DNA from: E44-bin32 sp034430595
Lineage (GTDB): Bacteria; Chloroflexota; Anaerolineae; Anaerolineales; E44-bin32
Assembly (NCBI GenBank): GCA_034430595.1
Contig: DAOUEL010000019.1
Coordinates: 1 to 64,000 of the forward strand
Direction of reading: 5' to 3'
DNA: 64,000 nucleotides
Shown: piece after piece, positions 1 through 8,651 of the stretch
Layout: the number at the start of each line of letters is the position of its first letter
Position numbering within the stretch: the first letter of the stretch is position 1
The notes under the pieces: generated by a model
What the model saw: only the letters and a program-made list of their open reading frames with translations
The model's database searches: none
Told to the model about the DNA's origin: nothing
Position numbers and translations under genes: made by a program

Positions 1-380
1 CTTCGGTACGGCTGGACGTGCGGCGGATCGAGAGCATCAAGGTTGGCCAGGAAGTGGTGGGCAACCGGGTGCGGGTGCGGGTGGTGAAGAACAAGGTGGC
101 GCCGCCCTTCAAGGTGGCTGAATTTGACATCATGTACAATGAAGGTATCTCCAAAGCCGGGGATATACTTGACCTCGGCGTAGAGAAAGATTTGATCGAT
201 AAACGAGGTTCTTATTACAATTACGGCGAAATCCGGCTTGGGCAGGGACGTGAGAATGCCAAGCAGTTCCTGCGTGAGAATCCGGACACTTCAAACGAGA
301 TTGAAACGGCCATCCGGGGTTTCATACCCGAGGCTGTAGGCGAGGAAGTTGAGGAGCGTGAGGCCGAATCAGCCGAGTGA
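1..380 (+). CDS. recA: RecA recombinase, C-terminal part (5' end outside window)
   Basis: C-terminal 125 or so residues of RecA, the ATP-dependent strand-exchange protein that also triggers LexA cleavage. The reading frame is open from base 3 and begins SVRLDVRRIE, which matches the end of the RecA core. It continues through VKNKVAPPFKVAEFDIMYNEG (residues shared by nearly all RecA proteins) and GSYYNYGEIRLGQGRENA of the C-terminal domain. The tail ends in an acidic Glu-rich stretch, as RecA tails usually do. The Walker A region lies outside the window. recX follows on the same strand after a 314-base gap, the usual recA-recX neighbourhood. Identity is very secure; only the start is missing. 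Confidence 0.97.
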   Translation, partial: SVRLDVRRIESIKVGQEVVGNRVRVRVVKNKVAPPFKVAEFDIMYNEGISKAGDILDLGVEKDLIDKRGSYYNYGEIRLGQGRENAKQFLRENPDTSNEIETAIRGFIPEAVGEEVEEREAESAE

Positions 381-569
381 CTGCTGATCGGTGGAGTCGC
401 TACGGAGTAGATATCGAAATCTGAACAGCTCGTGGCGAAGGCAGTTGAAACGATCTCAAGAATGAGATTTGACACCGAGAAACCAGGAACGTAGTTCGCA
501 ACAAGCAGGTGTAAAGGTTTGAAGAAATCGCCCACCAACCGGGCATGAAGACATAGTACCTGGCGTTCT

Positions 570-666
570 CACCCCTTGTGGGGTGGGTATCGGGGTCTAC
601 CCATCATTCAGGGAAGCGATTCCCGTCGTGTCTGCCTTTGCCGCGGCCAAAATACCTGGTCCGCGG
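570..666 (+). other. Cluster of hairpins in the recA-recX gap (possible structured RNA)
   Basis: The 314 bases between recA and the chosen recX start hold no plausible gene. The second half contains four consecutive stem-loops: CACCCC/GGGGTG with loop TTGT (570-585); GGGTA/TACCC (585-602); GGGAA/TTCCC closed by a GCGA tetraloop of the GNRA type (611-624); and CCGCGG/CCGCGG extended by CCA/TGG (641-666). None is followed by a T-run, so a simple intrinsic terminator is unlikely. A perfect TTGACA lies at 469-474, but only a poor -10 follows. The element could be a leader structure, an mRNA-stabilising element or a small RNA; I cannot match it to a known class. Confidence 0.4.
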
Positions 667-694
667 CGTTTGCATTGAATGGGAGGTTGATGTT

Positions 695-1345
695 TTGAGC
701 GGAGTGATCACTGCGCTGAAAACACAGAAGAAGCATCAACAGCGCGTGAGCGTTTTCATCGATCACACCTATCGATTCAGTCTGGATCGAACCCTCGCTG
801 CCAGCCTCAAATCAGGTCAGGTCCTGACGGAAGATCAAATTTCGCAATTATCCAGCAAAGATGAAGAACAGCGTGCATACCACCGTGCTGTGCGTTATCT
901 CAGCCGCAGGCCGCACGCTGAACAGGAAATCCGAGACAAACTATACCGGAATGGAATCACAGAGCCTGTATTGACCCGAACGCTGGACCGGCTGCGCGAA
1001 ACCGGACTCGTGGATGACGTCAAGTTCGCTCGAGCCTGGGTGGAAAACCGTCTCACTTTCCGGCCGCGCAGCGCGCACGCTTTGCGGCTTGAACTCAAAC
1101 GCAAGGGCGTCCCCGCCGAGACTATCGACAAGGCGCTGAGCGGTTTTGAGGAAGTGGGAGCGGCACGCCAGGCAGCAGAGAAGGGCATGCGCAGATATTC
1201 ACACCTCAAGCCAGAGGTCGCCCGCCGACGGTTAATGGCGTACCTCACACGCCGCGGGTTCAGCTATGGGGTCGTGAAAGAAGTCTCGCAGCAGGTCCTG
1301 CCAGAGCGAGTCCATTCCGATGCTGAAAGCGAGGTATCAAGGTGA
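695..1345 (+). CDS. recX: Regulatory protein RecX
   Basis: RecX binds RecA filaments and restrains strand exchange. The 216-residue product carries the three-helix repeats of the family: the segment around YLSRRPHAEQEIRDKL, then GLVDDVKFARAWVENR and GFSYGVVKEV, with the RecX-typical LRLELKRKGV. The open frame runs up to an ATG at 578, but the upstream 39 codons look non-coding. I chose TTG at 695 because GGGAGG at 681-686 sits 8 bases before it and the family-like sequence (SGVITALKTQKK) starts there. Its stop overlaps the GTG start of rny by four bases (GTGA), so the two are translationally coupled. Expected pairing with recA upstream. Function is secure, the start fairly so. Confidence 0.92.
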   Translation: MSGVITALKTQKKHQQRVSVFIDHTYRFSLDRTLAASLKSGQVLTEDQISQLSSKDEEQRAYHRAVRYLSRRPHAEQEIRDKLYRNGITEPVLTRTLDRLRETGLVDDVKFARAWVENRLTFRPRSAHALRLELKRKGVPAETIDKALSGFEEVGAARQAAEKGMRRYSHLKPEVARRRLMAYLTRRGFSYGVVKEVSQQVLPERVHSDAESEVSR

Positions 1346-2868
1346 ACACTGCTTTGATCATCAGTGTGGTTATTGCGCTCACAGCGGGCGCGCTGATCGG
1401 GTATTTTCTTCGTCAACTTCAATTGGAACGCAATGTCCGCAGCCGGCAGGCTGAAGCGAACCGGATTGTTGAAACGGCCCAGGCGAAAGCCAAGGATCTC
1501 GAACTGCAGGCTCGTGACCAGGCGCTCCATATCCGTGACGAAGCGGAAGAGGAACTGAAACGCCGCCGTGCTGAGCTATCCCGCGAAGAAGAACGTATAC
1601 AACAGCGCCGGGCTGATGTCGACCGCCGCTTCGACCAGCTCGAAAAGCGTGACCAGGTGCTCAGCAAACGTCAAAGCGCGATCGACAAGCGTGCAAACGA
1701 ATTGGAAAAGCGTCATGAGGAAATTATCTTCGAGCTCGAACGCGTTTCCAGTATGACCCAGGATGAAGCCAGAGCGCAGCTCTTGCAGGAAGTTGAAAAA
1801 GAAGCTCGTGCCGATATGTTGCGGGTCATTCGTCAGGTCGAAGAAGAAGCTCAACTTGAGGGCGAGAAGCGGGCGCGCACGTTGGTCGCCGATGCGATTC
1901 AGCGTGTAGCTTCGGATCACGTTGCCGAGGTCACCGTCTCAGTCGTCCCGCTGCCCTCGGATGACATGAAGGGCCGCATCATCGGCCGGAATGGACGGAA
2001 TATCCGCTCGTTCGAACAGGCGGCTGGGGTTGATGTCGTGGTTGATGACACACCGGAAGCTGTGACGATCTCGTGCTTCGATTCGGTGCGTCGTGAGGTC
2101 GCTCGCCGGGCGATGGAAACACTGGTACTCGATGGACGGATTCACCCGGCCCAAATCGAAAAGGTCGTCGCTGAGCAGCGGGATGAGGTCGAACAGCTGC
2201 TGGTGGAGGAGGGTGAACGAGCGGCATTTGACGCCGGAGTGCCCGGATTACATCCGGAAGTAACCAAGAAGCTCGGGCGTCTTAAATTCCGCACCTCCTA
2301 TGGTCAGAACCAGCTCGCGCACGCTGTAGAGACAGCCCAACTGGCCGGCGTGATCGCTGCCGAGCTCGGGGCAGACGTGGAGGTCGCGAAGGCTGGTGGC
2401 TTACTGCATGACCTGGGTAAAGCGATGGATCACGAGGTGGAGGGGACGCACGCTTCATTAGGCGCGGACTTCTGCCGCCGCTACGGTGTCAACCCGAAGG
2501 TGGTCAACACCATCGAATCGCACCATCATGAGGTCGAACAGGATTCGGTCGAAGCCGTGATCGTCGAGGCGGCCGATGCCATCAGCGGTGCCCGACCTGG
2601 TGCCCGTCGGGAAAGCCTGGAGCAGTACATCAAGCGTATCAAGGCGCTGGAGGAGATCGCCAACTCCTTCGAAGGCGTTTCCCAGAGTTACGCACTGCAA
2701 GCTGGGCGTGAGATCCGGGTTATCGTTCTGCCGGAGGACATTGACGATCTGGAGGCGAACCGTCTGGCTCGATCCGTCGCCAAGAAGATTGAAGAGGGTA
2801 TGCAGTACCCCGGCCAGATCAAGGTGACCGTGATTCGCGAGACTCGTGCTGTCGATTACGCCAAGTAA
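1342..2868 (+). CDS. rny: Ribonuclease Y
   Basis: RNase Y is the membrane-anchored endoribonuclease that starts bulk mRNA decay in many bacteria lacking RNase E. The 508 residues show, in order: an N-terminal membrane helix (about 3-22), a long charged coiled coil rich in Glu, Arg and Lys (about 30-190), a KH domain with GRIIGRNGRNIRSFE (about 212-225), and an HD domain whose HDLGKAMDHE carries the metal-binding His-Asp pair (about 356-366), followed by NTIESHHHE. Length is the family norm. The start is GTG with GAGG seven bases upstream, overlapping recX. A strong inverted repeat follows the stop. Confidence 0.98.
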   Translation: MNTALIISVVIALTAGALIGYFLRQLQLERNVRSRQAEANRIVETAQAKAKDLELQARDQALHIRDEAEEELKRRRAELSREEERIQQRRADVDRRFDQLEKRDQVLSKRQSAIDKRANELEKRHEEIIFELERVSSMTQDEARAQLLQEVEKEARADMLRVIRQVEEEAQLEGEKRARTLVADAIQRVASDHVAEVTVSVVPLPSDDMKGRIIGRNGRNIRSFEQAAGVDVVVDDTPEAVTISCFDSVRREVARRAMETLVLDGRIHPAQIEKVVAEQRDEVEQLLVEEGERAAFDAGVPGLHPEVTKKLGRLKFRTSYGQNQLAHAVETAQLAGVIAAELGADVEVAKAGGLLHDLGKAMDHEVEGTHASLGADFCRRYGVNPKVVNTIESHHHEVEQDSVEAVIVEAADAISGARPGARRESLEQYIKRIKALEEIANSFEGVSQSYALQAGREIRVIVLPEDIDDLEANRLARSVAKKIEEGMQYPGQIKVTVIRETRAVDYAK

Positions 2869-2884
2869 GATCCCGGTTTATGAA

Positions 2885-2912
2885 AACGGCGGGGGTTCGA
2901 ACCCCCGCCGTT
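2885..2912. terminator. Bidirectional terminator between rny and the minus-strand gene at 2929
   Basis: An uninterrupted palindrome whose arms are AACGGCGGGGG and CCCCCGCCGTT around TTCGAA. It starts 16 bases after the rny stop and ends 16 bases before the end of the convergent gene. The right side continues GTATTTAA and the left side is A-rich, so it can act for both convergent transcripts, although the T-tracts are short. Confidence 0.8.
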
Positions 2913-2928
2913 GTATTTAATCCTACCC

Positions 2929-3519
2929 TCAGCTCTGAACGATGGGCTCCCGGTAGAGCATCCCAAATTGATCCTGAGGGAAAGCTTTCGAATAGGCATC
3001 ATCCCAGACAAATGGGCTTTGAACGCTCATCGTTGAGAAACGCACATCGAGGCCATGCATGGCATCAATCAGCTCGGTGAAGGGTTCGTTCTGTCCAGCG
3101 TAAGGCACAAGCAGCTCGAAGAGCACCCGGTTGCGAACTTCGGTTCTATAGTTGAGGCGATTTCCAAGACCTTCCGAAAGATCTCCCAGGTAACCCCGCC
3201 ACAGGTTGAGGCGAGCGCTCATCTCTTGCAGCGCTTTTGAAGAAAGCGCCTCCGGCCACTTCGTTTGAGATACTTCCCAATTGATTCTAAGTTGGCTGAA
3301 ACGTGCCCGGAGTGCTGGCTCCAGCGTGGACTCACCGGCCTGGATCGCCCGCAGGTTGAGCAGCAGATTGCCGAGGGTCAGGCGGGGGGTTTCATTGATT
3401 CGGCCGCCAAGAGGCCAGAAGAGTTCGGGTGAGAGCAGGTAGGGTTTTAGCTCCTCAAGTTGATTTGAGAGCAGTTCCAGCTGGCGGGCAGCTCCATCTG
3501 GCAGGCTAGGAAGACTCAT
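2929..3519 (-). CDS. Uncharacterised protein downstream of a receiver protein
   Basis: A 196-residue soluble protein I cannot assign. It has no signal peptide or membrane segment, and is rich in Leu, Glu and Arg in a pattern that suggests a helical bundle (for example LLSNQLEELKPYLLSPELF near residues 18-36 and LGNLLLNLRAIQAGE near 49-63). The first codons overlap the end of the receiver gene at 3506-3883 by 14 bases, so the two are probably translated together and the product may be a partner or output of that receiver (inference). It could also be a histidine phosphotransfer-like or histidine-kinase-associated helical domain, but I see no conserved phospho-accepting His motif. Coding potential is good; function unknown. 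Confidence 0.75.
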   Translation of the reverse strand: MSLPSLPDGAARQLELLSNQLEELKPYLLSPELFWPLGGRINETPRLTLGNLLLNLRAIQAGESTLEPALRARFSQLRINWEVSQTKWPEALSSKALQEMSARLNLWRGYLGDLSEGLGNRLNYRTEVRNRVLFELLVPYAGQNEPFTELIDAMHGLDVRFSTMSVQSPFVWDDAYSKAFPQDQFGMLYREPIVQS

Positions 3520-3883
3520 ACAAAGCCGCCTGAATGGCGTCGATCAATTTTCCGCGTGTAACCGGCTTTACCAGGTACCCTTTTGCGCCGAGATCGTTGC
3601 CTGCCTTGACATCTTCCGGGCGGCTGCGGGCGGTTAGAAAGAGAAAGGGGGGAAGTTTCCAACCATCCTGCTTCAGCTCTTCGACCAGGTCGAATCCGGA
3701 GCTTTCCGGCATCATCACGTCAAGCAACATCAGGTCGAAACGTTCATCCTTTATAATCTGCTTTGCTTCGCTCGCCGAATAGGCTGATTGGAGCACATAG
3801 CCTGCTGTGCGCAGGGTTAATTCGATCAGATCCACAGTGTCGGGTTCGTCATCGACGATCAGAATTCGAATAAAATCGGGCAC
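3506..3883 (-). CDS. Single-domain response regulator (CheY-like receiver)
   Basis: A 125-residue stand-alone receiver. The acidic pair is in ILIVDDEPDT, the phosphorylatable Asp is in LMLLDVMMPESSG (about residue 54), the Thr in FLFLTARSRPED and the Lys in KGYLVKPVTRGK. There is no output domain, so it must act by protein contact. The start is GTG with GGAGAG six bases upstream. It follows the pyruvate dehydrogenase E2 gene by 81 bases on the same strand and overlaps an unknown gene by 14 bases. No histidine kinase is adjacent; the kinases at 31159-33586 are distant candidates. Family assignment is certain; partner and output are unknown. Confidence 0.95.
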   Translation of the reverse strand: MPDFIRILIVDDEPDTVDLIELTLRTAGYVLQSAYSASEAKQIIKDERFDLMLLDVMMPESSGFDLVEELKQDGWKLPPFLFLTARSRPEDVKAGNDLGAKGYLVKPVTRGKLIDAIQAALYESS

Positions 3884-3964
3884 GTACTGCTCTCCGAGGC
3901 TTTGATCGCTCGCTATTGTATCCTGTGCCGTCCGGAATCCGCCAGTGGTGAATGGTTCAGCTTC

Positions 3965-5212
3965 CTAGAGAAACATGAGCAGCGGTTGCTCAAAGTAACG
4001 TTTGAAAACCTGCAGCCAGCGGGCAGCCTCGGCACCATCCGTGACGCGGTGATCGGCCGATATCGTTACCTTCATCCGTTTTCCTGAAACCAGTGCTCCA
4101 TCCTCCAGCAGCGGAACTTCGTGAATGCTGCCGACTGCCAGGATGGCCGCTTCGGGTGGGTTGATGATAGCAATGAAGTGATCAACATCAAACATTCCCA
4201 GGTTTGAAACCGTGAAGGTCGAGCCCTCGACATCGTCCGGGCGGACCTTACCAACCCGCGCCCGTTCGGCCATAACTCGGATTTCGGCGGAAAGAGTACG
4301 CAGCGTTTTTTGATCAGCATTCCGAGCAACGACCGTGAGCAGACCCTGGTCGACGGCGACCGCCACCCCGATATTGATCTCCCCGTGCCGGACGATCTCG
4401 TTACCGTCGATCGAAGCGTTCAGGTTTGGGAACTCGCGCAGGGCCATGGCCGCTGCGCGGACGATGAAATCGTTGATGGAGAGTTTCTCGTCTTCAGGAA
4501 AGGCACCATTAATCACGGCGCGCGCTTCCAGGACCGGCCCTGCATCCACCTCGGTTGTGACGTAGAAGTGCGGCAGCTCCTGCTTCGAGCGAGTCATGCG
4601 TTTTCCGATGGCTGAGCGCAGCTTGCTGATCGGAATACGTTCCGTCTCGCTCACAGTTCCGGCCGCCATAGGCGGGATGGCCGAGGGCCTTGCCAGCCCT
4701 GTGGACTGGTGAACCGCGGCCTCGACATCCTTCTTGACGATGCGGCTTCCGGGACCAGATCCCTGTAACTGCCGCAAATCGATCCCCTCTTCTTCGGCGA
4801 CCCTGCGTGCAACCGGTGATGCTTTCACGCCGCCGGGATATTCTTCATCGGTTGAAACGACTACCCTTTTCTCGCTGGGTGCGGGCTGGGGTTCTGCTCC
4901 TGGCGTATCAACGGCCGACCCTGAAGTGGCCTCGCTCGGTCCAACCAGCGATTGGAGATCGAATTCTTCGCCGGCGGCTCCAATCACGGCAATCGGCATG
5001 CCTACCGGCACGCTGGTTCCAGCCTCCACCGCATGCTTTAAGACCACCCCGCTTGCGCTTGCTTCGACCTCGACCGTGGCTTTATCGGTCTCGATCTCTG
5101 CCAGAACCTGTCCCTGTTCGATGGCATCGCCTTCATTTGCCACCCAGCGAATGAGCGTGCCCTCCGCCATATCGAATCCCAGCTTGGGCATGTTGACGAC
5201 CATAGCCATCAA
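3965..5212 (-). CDS. pdhC: Pyruvate dehydrogenase complex E2, dihydrolipoamide acetyltransferase
   Basis: E2 forms the core of the pyruvate (2-oxo acid) dehydrogenase complex and transfers the acetyl group from lipoamide to CoA. The 415 residues contain one lipoyl domain with the lipoylated Lys in EIETDKATVEVEAS (about 41-54), a flexible Ala/Pro linker, a peripheral-subunit-binding domain (KASPVARRVAEEEGIDL, about 130-146), and the catalytic domain ending in the active-site motif DHRVTDG about 25 residues from the C-terminus. The gene overlaps the end of the E1 beta gene by four bases, which fixes the start near 5212. E3 (lpd) is not in this window; a LipM/LplA-type lipoyl enzyme is at 36089-36916. 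The substrate could be a branched-chain 2-oxo acid instead. Confidence 0.93.
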   Translation of the reverse strand: MMAMVVNMPKLGFDMAEGTLIRWVANEGDAIEQGQVLAEIETDKATVEVEASASGVVLKHAVEAGTSVPVGMPIAVIGAAGEEFDLQSLVGPSEATSGSAVDTPGAEPQPAPSEKRVVVSTDEEYPGGVKASPVARRVAEEEGIDLRQLQGSGPGSRIVKKDVEAAVHQSTGLARPSAIPPMAAGTVSETERIPISKLRSAIGKRMTRSKQELPHFYVTTEVDAGPVLEARAVINGAFPEDEKLSINDFIVRAAAMALREFPNLNASIDGNEIVRHGEINIGVAVAVDQGLLTVVARNADQKTLRTLSAEIRVMAERARVGKVRPDDVEGSTFTVSNLGMFDVDHFIAIINPPEAAILAVGSIHEVPLLEDGALVSGKRMKVTISADHRVTDGAEAARWLQVFKRYFEQPLLMFL

Positions 5213-6180
5213 ATCACCCCTTTCACTGCCTGGATGATATCCTCGATCTGGGGCAGGGCATGCTGCTCGAGCTCGCGGTTGTATGGTAGTGGAACTTCAC
5301 GCTGGGCAACGCGTCGGATCGGCGCATCGATGTAATCAAAGGCTTCTTCGTAAAGCCGGGCTGCGACTTCGGCCATAACACCGTACGATCGCCAGCCCTC
5401 CTCAACCAGGACCGCCCGGTTCGTTCGTTTGAAGGACTCCAGAACCGGGCTCATGTCGAGCGGCCGCAGGGTCCGCAGGTCGACAATCTCGACCTCGATC
5501 CCATCCTTGGCCAATTCGTCAGCAGCTGCAAAAGAGAGTTGGAGCATCTTGGAGTAGGTTACGAGCGTGACGGCGTTGCCCTGGCGCTGTACCTTGGAAA
5601 CGCCGATCGGCTCGAGATACTCATCTTCAGGAACTTCGCCTCGGACCTGGTAAAGGGTTGCGTTTTCGATAAAGAGCACCGGATCGTCGCTTCGGATCGC
5701 ACTTTTGAGCAATCCCTTTGCGTCATGCGGAGTACCGGGCGAGACAACTTTCAAGCCAGGAAAATGGGCAAAGACCGCATCCGGCGTCTGGGAGTGTGTG
5801 GCAGCCAGCTGCCGCCCGCCGCCACCGACAGCTCGAATGACTATCGGCACGGTGAATTGGCCACCGAACATCGTGTGCAGCTTGGCCGATTGGTTGACGA
5901 TCTGGTCCATCGCTGTGAAGGCGAAATTGATCGTCATCAACTCGGCTACAGGCCGCAAACCGGCCATCGCTGCTCCGTTTGCGGCACCGACGATCACCGA
6001 TTCGGCAATCGGGGTATCCCGCACTCGCTTCTCGCCGAAGTGATCGTAGAAACCGCGGGTAACGGCGTACGTTCCACCCCATACGCCAACCTCTTCACCC
6101 ATGATGAACACGTTCTCATCGCGCTCCATCTCTTCCCAGAGAGCCTGGGAAATGGCTTCACGCATGGTTATGACGCTCAT
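5209..6180 (-). CDS. pdhB: Pyruvate dehydrogenase E1 component, beta subunit
   Basis: Beta chain of the thiamine-diphosphate-dependent E1 heterotetramer, which decarboxylates pyruvate and hands the acetyl group to lipoylated E2. The 323-residue protein matches the family along its length. Visible marks are the N-terminal REAISQALWEEMERDENVF, the GEEVGVWGG segment, TPIAESVIVGAANGAAMAGLRP, and the C-terminal VLVEEGWRSYGVMAEVAA. It overlaps E1 alpha and E2 by four bases on either side, so the three genes form one coupled unit. Pyruvate is the likely substrate by gene order; a broader 2-oxo acid range cannot be excluded. Confidence 0.94.
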   Translation of the reverse strand: MSVITMREAISQALWEEMERDENVFIMGEEVGVWGGTYAVTRGFYDHFGEKRVRDTPIAESVIVGAANGAAMAGLRPVAELMTINFAFTAMDQIVNQSAKLHTMFGGQFTVPIVIRAVGGGGRQLAATHSQTPDAVFAHFPGLKVVSPGTPHDAKGLLKSAIRSDDPVLFIENATLYQVRGEVPEDEYLEPIGVSKVQRQGNAVTLVTYSKMLQLSFAAADELAKDGIEVEIVDLRTLRPLDMSPVLESFKRTNRAVLVEEGWRSYGVMAEVAARLYEEAFDYIDAPIRRVAQREVPLPYNRELEQHALPQIEDIIQAVKGVI

Positions 6181-7148
6181 AGCACTTCCCCATTTTCTTC
6201 AACATAAACCGTCTCGACCAGGTCTTCCCAGGTGGGGTTGGGGCTTTCCTCTGCGAAGCGGACTGCCTCCTGAACGGTTTTCTCAACCTTTTTCTCTTCT
6301 GCATTTAGCGTTTTTTCGTCAGCGATCTTTTCGTCCAGGAGCTGTTTGCGGAAAATGCCGATCGGGTCGTGTCCTTCCCATTGGCCGACCTCATCCTTCG
6401 TCCGGTAGCGTTCAGGATCGCCCATGGAATGACCTTCGAAGCGGTATGTGACAGCCTCGAGGAAATAGGGCCCTTTTTCGCGGGCATGTTCGATCGCCTG
6501 CTGTGCTGCCTCGTAGACTTTGGTGACATCCATGCCATCCACACGGCTGTGAGCCGTGTTGTAGGCTTCGGCTTTCTTGTGAATCTCCGTAACGGCTGAA
6601 GCGCGCGCCACAGCAGTCCCCATGCCGTACTGGTTGTTTTCACAGACCCAGACGACGGGCAGATTCCAAACTCCAGCCAGGTTCAAAGCTTCATGGAAAT
6701 AGCCGATATTGGTGGCACCATCCCCGAAGAAGCACAACGTGACATTCTTTTCACCGCGATATTGATCTGCCAAAGCCATTCCAGCGGCGAATGGTAAGTG
6801 GGAGCCCACGATGGCGTGTCCTCCCCAATAATTTAGCCCGACGTCAGCCATGTGCATTGAGCCGCCGAAACCTTTTGACGTTCCGGTTTTCTTGCCCAGC
6901 AGCTCAGCCATCACGGTCTTGGCCTCGATACCGGAGGCGAGGGCGATGCCGTGATCACGATAGGCTGTCAGGACCCGATCTTGCGGTTTGCGAGCAGCGA
7001 GCACACCACTGCCCACGGCTTCCTGGCCGATGTAAAGGTGCAGGAAACCGCCGATTTTACCCTCCTGGTAGAGCTGCATAGCTTGCTCTTCTACGCGGCG
7101 GATGAGCACCATTTCATGGAATAGTGCAATTTTCTGAGATTTATTCAT
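6177..7148 (-). CDS. pdhA: Pyruvate dehydrogenase E1 component, alpha subunit
   Basis: Alpha chain of E1, which binds thiamine diphosphate. The TPP-binding motif runs from FFGDGATNIGYFHEALNLA to NQYGMGT (about residues 150-190), and the phosphorylation-loop equivalent YRFEGHSMGDPERYR is present. The frame is open to an ATG at 7199, but I start at 7148. The product then begins MNKSQKIALFHEMVLIRR, as expected for the family, and GAGG sits six bases upstream; the extra residues upstream show no family resemblance. First gene of the pdhA-pdhB-pdhC unit. A terminator for the preceding lipoprotein gene lies about 80 bases upstream, so the operon is probably independently transcribed. Confidence 0.94.
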   Translation of the reverse strand: MNKSQKIALFHEMVLIRRVEEQAMQLYQEGKIGGFLHLYIGQEAVGSGVLAARKPQDRVLTAYRDHGIALASGIEAKTVMAELLGKKTGTSKGFGGSMHMADVGLNYWGGHAIVGSHLPFAAGMALADQYRGEKNVTLCFFGDGATNIGYFHEALNLAGVWNLPVVWVCENNQYGMGTAVARASAVTEIHKKAEAYNTAHSRVDGMDVTKVYEAAQQAIEHAREKGPYFLEAVTYRFEGHSMGDPERYRTKDEVGQWEGHDPIGIFRKQLLDEKIADEKTLNAEEKKVEKTVQEAVRFAEESPNPTWEDLVETVYVEENGEVL

Positions 7149-7224
7149 GAGTTTCCTCACCTGAGGAACGACGACAGTATGCAGTTTACCCGACTGCACC
7201 CCAGCCAGTTGAGAGACGGTTAAA

Positions 7225-7246
7225 CTGCCCCGTTCTGGCGGGGCAG
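7225..7246 (-). terminator. Intrinsic terminator after the lipoprotein gene
   Basis: Stem CTGCCCCG/CGGGGCAG with a six-base loop, about 50 bases past the end of the lipoprotein gene. Read on the minus strand it is followed by TTTAAC, a short U-tract. It separates the lipoprotein transcript from the PDH operon. Confidence 0.65.
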
Positions 7247-7294
7247 CATCAGAAGTATACCAGATGGAGGGCGCTCAAACCCTTTCAACATCAC

Positions 7295-8635
7295 CTAAGG
7301 TGAAGCCAAACCAAGACCCTGCAGATCGAATTCGCTCAGCTCTGCCGTCACACCCGCGGGAAGCAGCATCGTCACTTCAAATTCCACCGATTCGCCAGCC
7401 GCAAGCACTTCCTGGGGCATGGTCCATGCAGAATCCAACAGGTTTCCAGCAACATCACGGGCCGCGACCAAGGCTGATGGCCGTTCAACCGTATCCGGAT
7501 TGTCGTTGGTAAGCTCACCGCGCAGGTAGATCAGGTCGCCGATCTGTTCGAATTGGCTTACCTCGAGGCGCAGCAGACGAGTTTCCTGCAACGCAGGCCG
7601 CGAGGCGAGTGCGTCGATGATCAGTTCAGCCTCCCAACCCTCCAGCGCGTCCGGGCTGATATCAACCCCGGTTGGCAGCCCCACGAGCTCACTGATCGAA
7701 AATGGCCTGGTTTCCCCCGGGCGGATGGGTACTGGCGTATCCAGCCTGGCCAAAGCGATCAGCTCTTCCCCCCGGTAAAAGGCTACCTGGCCTTTCAGCC
7801 AGCGTGATAGACTGCCGGGGTTGCGAATTTGAAAAATAAAGAACGGGGTTCCCTGGGTCGAATGCCGGGCTTCCGGTGGTGCGACAATCTCGAGCCGTGG
7901 CGTGTCCGGCGTGCCGAATGGGGATGCAGCCAGGTAGACCTGCCAACCCGCTTGGGGAATCTCGCCCAGAACCTCTGCTGTGAAGGGTACTGCTTCATCG
8001 GGTGGCAAACCCTGGTTCGCAAGCTGCAATCTCGCCACGCCCTGCCTTTCACCGGTAAATTCTTTCGGTAACAGGATCAGATCATCGAGCCGGGCGTATC
8101 CGAATTGCCGGTTGGTGAGCGTGCCCAGGATAATTGTCTGGCCGCTTCCGGATGTCCTTGTTTCAAGGATCTCGATTTCGACCTCGCTTTTTAAGAGCGG
8201 GCCTTCCGAATAGGAGCTGAGGGTCAGGGAAGGGATGAGATCCGTATCCAGCGGTTCCAACTGCATCCACAATCCAGCGATTTCGCCCGGGGCGAGAGTG
8301 GATGGAACGGGTCTGATTTCAAGGGCCGCGGTCAGGCTGCCGTCAGGGTTTCGCAGTTCAAGCTCGAGCTGCAACTCGGAAAGGGGGATTTCAAGCGAAT
8401 TCTCAACCGTCCCAAGAAAGAGCGTGCTGCCCGGAATGCTTACAAGCTCGTATTGCTTTAACTCAAGATGGATTTCCGGTGTGCGTGTTGCGAAAATTTC
8501 GGTCGGTGCTGGCACACTCGTCCCTGCCGTCGGTTCGACAGGACGCGCCGCGGGTGCGCATGCGGCCGCCACGCTGATTGCGGTTACCGCCAGGATGACC
8601 AGCATTGAACGCCGGGTGCGACTCGTTCGTCCCAC
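7295..8635 (-). CDS. Predicted lipoprotein with repeated beta-sandwich (FxLYD-like) segments
   Basis: A secreted, lipid-anchored protein of about 446 residues. With GTG at 8635 as start, the product opens with a basic N-region (RTSRTRRS), a hydrophobic core and a lipobox VAAAC, so Cys about 25 would be lipidated. I prefer this over the far upstream ATG at 8902, which would overlap the MoeZ-like gene; ATG at 8605 is possible too. After a Pro/Thr-rich spacer, segments such as LFLGTVENSLEIPLSELQLELELRNPDG recall FxLYD-type domains, seen three or four times. No catalytic motif is visible. Role at the cell surface is unknown. It starts 17 bases after the MoeZ-like gene and ends before a terminator, so it may be the last gene of the sulfur-carrier transcript. 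Confidence 0.75.
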   Translation of the reverse strand: MGRTSRTRRSMLVILAVTAISVAAACAPAARPVEPTAGTSVPAPTEIFATRTPEIHLELKQYELVSIPGSTLFLGTVENSLEIPLSELQLELELRNPDGSLTAALEIRPVPSTLAPGEIAGLWMQLEPLDTDLIPSLTLSSYSEGPLLKSEVEIEILETRTSGSGQTIILGTLTNRQFGYARLDDLILLPKEFTGERQGVARLQLANQGLPPDEAVPFTAEVLGEIPQAGWQVYLAASPFGTPDTPRLEIVAPPEARHSTQGTPFFIFQIRNPGSLSRWLKGQVAFYRGEELIALARLDTPVPIRPGETRPFSISELVGLPTGVDISPDALEGWEAELIIDALASRPALQETRLLRLEVSQFEQIGDLIYLRGELTNDNPDTVERPSALVAARDVAGNLLDSAWTMPQEVLAAGESVEFEVTMLLPAGVTAELSEFDLQGLGLASP

Positions 8636-8651
8636 GAAGAACGATCCGATT

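Noticed and set aside
381..694. Small gene in the recA-recX gap
   Set aside because: Only an antisense frame (221-538) overlapping recA and a poor extension of recX are open; neither has a ribosome-binding site or recognisable protein features.
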